Source: Ophiura sarsii (lineage: Eukaryota > Echinodermata > Ophiuroidea > Amphilepidida > Ophiuridae). Taken from it: 64,000 nucleotides of DNA. The stretch spans positions 68,644,291-68,708,290 of the forward strand of contig CM069454.1 in assembly GCA_035610835.1 (NCBI GenBank), read 5' to 3'. Both the position numbers and the translations under genes were made by a program. Below are positions 58,659 to 64,000 of this stretch, piece by piece; the stretch's first letter is position 1, and each line of letters opens with the position of its first letter. The notes under the pieces were generated by a model, which saw nothing but the letters and a program-made list of their open reading frames with translations, ran no database searches and was not told the origin of the DNA.

Positions 58659-59183
58659 CTGCGTGTTCAAAACCCAAGTGTTAACCCTTTGAACCCGATA
58701 GATCGACCTATCGGAGAACGTCGTATAACCCGATAGGTCGATTTTTCGACCTGAGTGAACAGATGACACATTGATCATATGACTGAGTGGTCATGTGACT
58801 TGAAAGTCATGTGATGTTCACCTGATGTGTAATACATGGTTTTGCAAGGATTTCGCAGGGGGGGTAGGTCAGATTTTTTATGGCATCGGGCGGAAGAAAA
58901 AAAAACGGGCTTGCAACACTGCCGAATTGAAATCTCGCGTTATCGTTTTCGTGTTTCCGCGAGAATACAATGTAAACAAATGGCGACGCCCATGAAGTGA
59001 AATGAAACGAAATGAACAACTAAACTTGCTCTGCAAATCCACTTAAAAGTACAATTATCACATATCTATTACTCAACGAGTGTTGATTCGAGTACGATGG
59101 ACGTTATTTTGTATTTGGTTTTACCGTGGCATGTAGACATTTGATGTGAAATACGGAGACGTTTTGAACACATTTCTTCAGCC

Positions 59184-59355
59184 ATGGACGGTGTATCAAC
59201 CGTCATTGTATTCAATTCACATGATTCAGTTCGCAAGAATACACCGAGCAAGAACGGGATATTAGTCCAAGGTGAACATGGACTTTATAAGTCCATGGTT
59301 ACACAGTGTTCATTTCTTCCATCGGCATCGTCTGTTCTGGAGTGGTACTGGTGGT
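59184..59355 (+). CDS. Possible first coding exon of an unidentified gene
   Basis: ATG in a strong context (CAGCCATGGAC), 57 codons plus one base, then donor GTAAGT at 59356. Reads MDGVSTVIVFNSHDSVRKN ... ILVQGEHGLYKSM ... SSVLEWYWW. Upstream 58900-59000 has more CpG than its surroundings (CTCGCGTTATCG, TTTCCGCGAG). The preceding TTTCTTCAG could also be an acceptor, in which case the exon is not the first. No domain recognised and no certain next exon. Confidence 0.4.
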
Positions 59356-59369
59356 GTAAGTCTTGACAG

Positions 59370-60690
59370 GAACACATTGACCTAGCTCTGCCATCAGCTG
59401 GATTGTAAGTAAGCTTCACTTTTTAATAGTTCAATTATGGGCACTTGTGCAGGGCCGAGGGTAATATCAAAAGCTAATTTGTTATAGAATTAAAGGCTTA
59501 ACCCCAACCCCTCATGGGGTGTTGCAATAATGCTAACGTAGGGAGACACAGGACGAATAAGGACAGTAAAAATGGTGTGTGCCGCTCCAGGAATCGAACC
59601 CAGTCTACCGTGGCCGGAGTCCAGCAGATTGTGTATCACCCAGCAGATAGTGTATCACACTAAGGGATCACGCTCAAAAAAGATTTTGACCTTTGCGTGA
59701 TTGCACAATGAGATTAGGGTTAGGGTTTTGCTACTCGATTATTTTTACATTGTGACAACAAACAAAAAAAACCTGTTTTACGTGTAAACAGACCCCTCAG
59801 GATGGGTTGGTTGGTCAGGTGTTTTGTCAGTGTGATTTTTAACTTTTATCCCCTTGAATTGAAAATGACCATAAAATGTTTAAAAATCTGTAAAAAAAAC
59901 TTATTGAATTTTGACAAGCCCAAAAAATAAAGGAACTCCAAATATTTGGGTCTGTATTCATCTACATGTGAACATTTGGTCACCGATTTCTAAAGAATGG
60001 GTCGGTCGGGCCAATAGAACAGGGTGGTTTTTTTGTCAGTAAGGGCATCCAGACATTAAAATTGCCACAAATAAAATTTCTTGTTTTGTTTTTTATTTTC
60101 AGAAATGAGACGAGCAACTTGCAATCAGCTTATCTGTACCAAATCATGCACTGAGTGAACCAGCCTCACGAACCCCTTCAACTGACATGGATCTCACAGT
60201 GTAGTTGGAGAAATAAATGATGACAGCATTCAGTCCTCCAAAATCATTAGTTAATAGTTATCAAACTTTCATCAACTTCACCTTGATGCCTATTGTATAC
60301 CTGTGTTTGACATTGACTTGACCTGGTCATATCTCCTATGTGATTGCTTTCACCTCAGCATTTTGAAAAAAAGGATGAAAATTCACCGAAATGCACTTTT
60401 TGCAGGGTCAATTGCCATACTTGAAATCAATCAAGAAAAAACATCAAGTAACATCAACATAGTCTGCTTAAGATTTATGATATGGACATCAACAGTGACA
60501 ATGCTGCTGTTTGGTCTCAAAATATCCCCACAAAAGATGCATTTCATCTGTACAAAGGTCAATAGGGAAGCCCTTGAGAGTGAACAATGACATTGCAGAT
60601 GAGGGACGGATCTTGTGAGAATCACCGATCACTCACCATCATCAAAACCAAATTATGACAATATAAATGAAAATGACACAAATCAAATGA
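59370..60690. other. Stretch without assigned gene; possible tRNA-like relic on minus strand
   Basis: At 59580-59660 the minus strand has a B-box word GGGTTCGATTCCTGG preceded by a duplicated GTGATACACTATCTGCTGG-type segment; the stem cannot pair, so it is at most a SINE relic. A good acceptor (TTTTATTTTCAG) at 60103 opens only a very short frame. Confidence 0.4.
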
Positions 60691-60695
60691 TAATA

Positions 60696-60860
60696 CTGTA
60701 AAACAGTTTAATTTCTCGGCAACTTAATTTAGCGAATTATCATTTAGTCAACATTTTGCAGCAGTTTAATTTCACTAATTTGTATCATCGTCCTATTTAA
60801 TTTGGCAACACGGATCTCCTAGCGAAATTAAATTGCTAGCATAATTAAGTTGTTTTACAG
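60696..60860. mobile_element. TA-flanked MITE, CTGTAAAAC ends
   Basis: Ends CTGTAAAACAGTTTAATTTC and AATTAAGTTGTTTTACAG with TA on both sides. Its right TA is also the left TA of the next element. Interior is AT-rich with an inner inverted AATTTCGCTA-like pair. Confidence 0.75.
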
Positions 60861-60862
60861 TA

Positions 60863-61077
60863 GGGTAACGTCGCCAGTTTTCAGTCAGCGCCTATTTTCG
60901 GTCACTTCGCCCAAATCGTGTAATGAAAATGACCTCGTCGTTATAAACTGACGGCTAGAAAACCGCCGCATAGTTGATGCCCGGTATTGCTTTAAAATGA
61001 CGACGACCGATGCAATTACACAATTTTGGCGAAAGTGACCGAAAATAGGCGCTGACCGAAAACTGGCAACTTTACTC
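60863..61077. mobile_element. TA-flanked MITE, GCCAGTTTTC(A/G)GTCAGCGCC arms
   Basis: Ends GGGTAACGTCGCCAG and CTGGCAACTTTACTC, long arms including GCGCCTATTTTCGGTCACTT / AGTGACCGAAAATAGGCGC. TA on both sides. About 215 bp, almost all arm. Confidence 0.82.
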
Positions 61078-61079
61078 TA

Positions 61080-62680
61080 TATCAAGACTATTTAAAAAAT
61101 AAATGTGCATGTAGATGCTAGTTACCGTAGAACTGGGATGACTCAAGGGTAACTTTAGTCCACCAAAAATAAAAGAGATTATTTGACAAATTTTGAGAAA
61201 GTTTTATTATGACATTTTTGACCCATCATATTGAAACCGATCAGTCCTTGGCAAGGCTCATCTGAGAAAAAAAAGTTGAGAAAAATAGAGAAAATAAAAC
61301 AAAATTGTGCACCTTTTGAGTTACATTAAACCTGCATTCCATGGTCAATTCTGACAAATTAGATGTAATTTGTTTAAGCTAACAAATAGTTCTTTAACAT
61401 GAATTTTCATATCCTGGAGACAACTGGTCTGTTTTGATGTGATGGTTCACATTTTTTAATTTGGTGTATAACATATTACCCTGCTATGTGCCTGGAACTG
61501 CACCTTAACACACCACCCTATAGGATTTATTTTTATTTAGGATAATATTTCAAATTAAATATGTTGCTTTTTAAAATCCAAGTCAAATTATAAACTCATT
61601 CGTCACCACACTGGTGAGTTTCAACCCCCCTCGAGATGAGTAATCATATTTTTGTTGCGTGAAGTGTATCACAGTAAATAAAAAGAATTTAATTGAAAGG
61701 ATTTTATTAAGATCATTGACATCTACAATCTTGCTTATATTGTTGGTCAAACATGAAAGGTTTGCAATATTTCAGATGCTTTTTGAGGAAAAAACTGTTT
61801 AGGGATGGACCTCTCGAAGTAGGGTCGGTCAGTTGAACAGTTTTATTTTGTCACCTTTCATTTAATACTAAAATGTCTGAAATTTGTGACGGTATTACAC
61901 ATAGGTAACCGACCCCCAAAGTTTTTTAAGTGATTGCACTTGCAGAATAATATTGCACCCAAATCAAATGGCATTGTTAGACAAGGTATGCAGTGACATC
62001 ATCCCAAAAAGGAATCTTGATTTAAATACCATATAGTTTGTTCAGTACACAAAAGACAACAATTGTGATTGTATTTATTCGCACAAAAATAATTCCTTTT
62101 TGTTAACTCATCTATTAATATGGGCGTAATTGTGCATCATGCATTGTGCGCAAGTCGTTTATGATAATCCTGCTGCATGCTAACATTAAAATATACACGT
62201 CACGGTTAGAATTAATTTTGTGTGTGGATTAATTCACAAGTCTTGCCTATACTGAACAAAGTATAGTGAACATAATAAATTTAAACTCAACCTAATAGAC
62301 CAGACACAGGCACATGCATTGAATAACTTCTTAAACAAAAGAAACCAACAATCACAAGTATTATTCCCAATTTTTATTGTTTGCACTCTGTTACAAATAA
62401 CAAATTAACCATTAAAATGATGTAAATCATTATACGGCCAAACATTGTCGGTTTGAATTCTATCTATCATTAGGCCCGATCACACTGGTCCAACGCCATG
62501 AGTTTCGAATTGGTGTGTTGGCCATGAGGCGACGAAAAACGACCCTGTTCTATAGCAAAATGATCTTTCAGGTAAATGGACCCGACAAGTTGTAGTTATG
62601 ACTGTGATGAAATTTGCCACCACTCTCACCCCGTGCATTAATATGGAATGTCACATGTCTTAAAATTAACAGATTTTCTG
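61080..62680. other. AT-rich stretch; weak exon-like segment at 62476
   Basis: At 62476-62573 an acceptor (CTATCATTAG) and donor (TTTCAG then GTAAAT) bound a segment open in the phase that would follow the exon at 59184. But GGCCCGATCACACTGG also looks like a transposon end, so this is not called as an exon. Confidence 0.3.
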
Positions 62681-62681
62681 G

Positions 62682-62783
62682 AGTAATTCTGTTATACCCT
62701 TCACAGGGGTATTCGTAGTGCGTAATTTTTAAGAATGACGCATACTAACCGATGTTGGTGTGAAGGGTATAACAGAATTATGC
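62682..62783. repeat. Short hairpin element
   Basis: AATTCTGTTATACCCTTCAC and GTGAAGGGTATAACAGAATT are exact inverted copies around a 55-bp centre. TTCAC/GTGAA-centred; possibly a very short MITE. Confidence 0.7.
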
Positions 62784-63026
62784 AGATTTTCTTTATTTCT
62801 TCTTTTTTTTGCTGTTTATTATGGTTTAATGTTTAATCAGTTCCAAATTGGCAAGAAATATTTGTTTTTCATCTCTCTGCACAAAATTAAAAAATTAACG
62901 TACATGGTTTTGGTCGCATTAACCCGTCACACATAATGCACAGTGCGCTTGATGTCTTCATGTGCGCCTGCGTCCTTCTGTATTAATTTGCTGCTGTAAT
63001 TCACCAATTTGGAACTGATCCAACTA

Positions 63027-63223
63027 CTGTAAAAGTGGAAATTTTCTTGCTACATTTATTTTCGCGCTTAGATCAGCAAGCGCAAAAAGAAAAATGCATG
63101 AATATATTCCTTTTGTATGTAGGTCTATGTAAGGAACCTCAAAATCACAAATATAAAAACAAGCAAACTTTTTCAAAATTTGCGAAGCGCTAAACTTACT
63201 CGCAAAAATGTCCACTTTTACAG
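63027..63223. mobile_element. TA-flanked MITE, CTGTAAAAGTGG ends
   Basis: Ends CTGTAAAAGTGGAAATTTT and TGTCCACTTTTACAG, TA on both sides; inner TTTTCGCGCTTAGATCAGC / GCGAAGCGCTAAACTTACTC partners. Related in end sequence to the element at 60696. Confidence 0.78.
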
Positions 63224-63225
63224 TA

Positions 63226-64000
63226 TACCATCTTTGAAACTTGTTCAACGACAACATCTGTTAAGCAACAAAAAAACCCTGTTCTACAGGCCCAATAGAG
63301 CCAATTCTTTTTATATTTTCAAATGAAAAAACCTAGAAAACCCGGCGACCAAACCCGAGTGGTCAGTTTGCTCGTAGATCAAGGCAGGGTTTTTTTTGGT
63401 CACCTTAGACGCTGGGAAAAAAGAAACCCTGTTCTACAGGTCCAACAGATCCAATTTTTAGAAATTGATGAAAATATTCTGATGCCAATGAATACTGGCC
63501 CAATTTCTTTTCTTGTCAGAAAAATGTCTACAGATTTATATGGTCATTTTGAGGGGGGGGGGGGGGGGGGAGGTCCATGACCCAACCCGAGCGGTCCCTT
63601 TTAACAGGGTATTATGTCACCTTTATTTATTAACAGTTTTTAACCTTAATTTTGCTCTGAAAAATGACTGTCCATATTTAACTGGGTGCCCGGGAGTTTT
63701 TTACACCTGGTTGCCAAGTTTTAGCTCCAGATGTTTTCAAATTTTGAACAGCAAAGTATAGGACCAGAGCTACTATGGTCAGAAAAGTCACTAAGTAGCT
63801 CCTAGTCCACATATCCTTAAATCGAGGCTTGCTACTTTAGTGTATTACATTTTCTGACAATAAGAAACAAGTAGGCTAATTCTTAAAGGAGGGGTCCCGC
63901 AAGCACAACATTTTGCATTATATATATATGAAAAATAACTACTGAGCCCAACTTTTGTATTATATAGAATAAAACACCACACTTATGACAGAAACGAATA
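63226..64000. other. Right-edge stretch with a diverged duplication and G-tract
   Basis: AAACCCTGTTCTACAGG with CCAATAGAGCCAATT at 63276 recurs at 63425 (CCAACAGATCCAATT), about 150 bp apart. A G-run lies at 63553-63570. No exon recognised up to the window end. Confidence 0.5.

Overview
This window is a metazoan nuclear genomic fragment: AT-rich, intron-rich, and packed with non-autonomous DNA transposons, LINE remnants, SINEs and minisatellites. The C-type lectin content, the tyrosine kinase, the tRNA-derived SINEs and the density of TTAA-, TA- and 8-bp-duplicating MITEs suggest a marine invertebrate deuterostome, most likely an echinoderm. That placement is inference; nothing here fixes the species.

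Positions 1-35,484 hold one gene on the + strand, entering from the left edge. Fifteen visible exons with GT/AG borders and fully compatible phases join into 656 codons. They encode two tandem C-type lectin-like domains, one transmembrane helix, a basic juxtamembrane segment, a complete tyrosine kinase domain with all catalytic residues, and a 26-residue tail with two YxxM motifs. This is a C-type-lectin receptor tyrosine kinase. The signal peptide exon(s) lie left of the window or were not recognised. The arrangement suggests an extracellular ligand-recognition module wired directly to tyrosine phosphorylation and, by motif, to PI3-kinase.

The introns of this gene (about 32 kb) are a transposon collection. 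They include three copies of a TTAA-flanked foldback MITE (family A) and three of a second TTAA-flanked family (B). Two TTA/TAA-flanked Harbinger-like elements, an hAT-like MITE, an internally deleted Tc1/mariner element, a 5'-truncated CR1/L2-type LINE with an open reverse transcriptase, two decayed LINE fragments and two tRNA-derived SINEs are also present. Satellites include a 22-bp array of about 80 copies, a 62-bp array, and a 1.7-kb palindrome-rich block built from TTATCTGGGGTTAA motifs.

Positions 35,485-48,000 are largely non-coding: MITEs with clear TA or 8-bp duplications, minisatellites, and one orphan exon-like segment at 43,202 that resembles part of a lectin domain. A convincing terminal coding exon on the - strand (48,027-48,328, Ser-rich tail) marks the 3' end of a second, unidentified gene whose other exons I could not place with confidence. 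Positions 48,500-64,000 are again mostly repeats (24-, 33-, 56- and 57-bp arrays lie between 46 and 57 kb). A possible first coding exon with a strong start context lies on the + strand at 59,184, near a possible - strand exon at 58,584.
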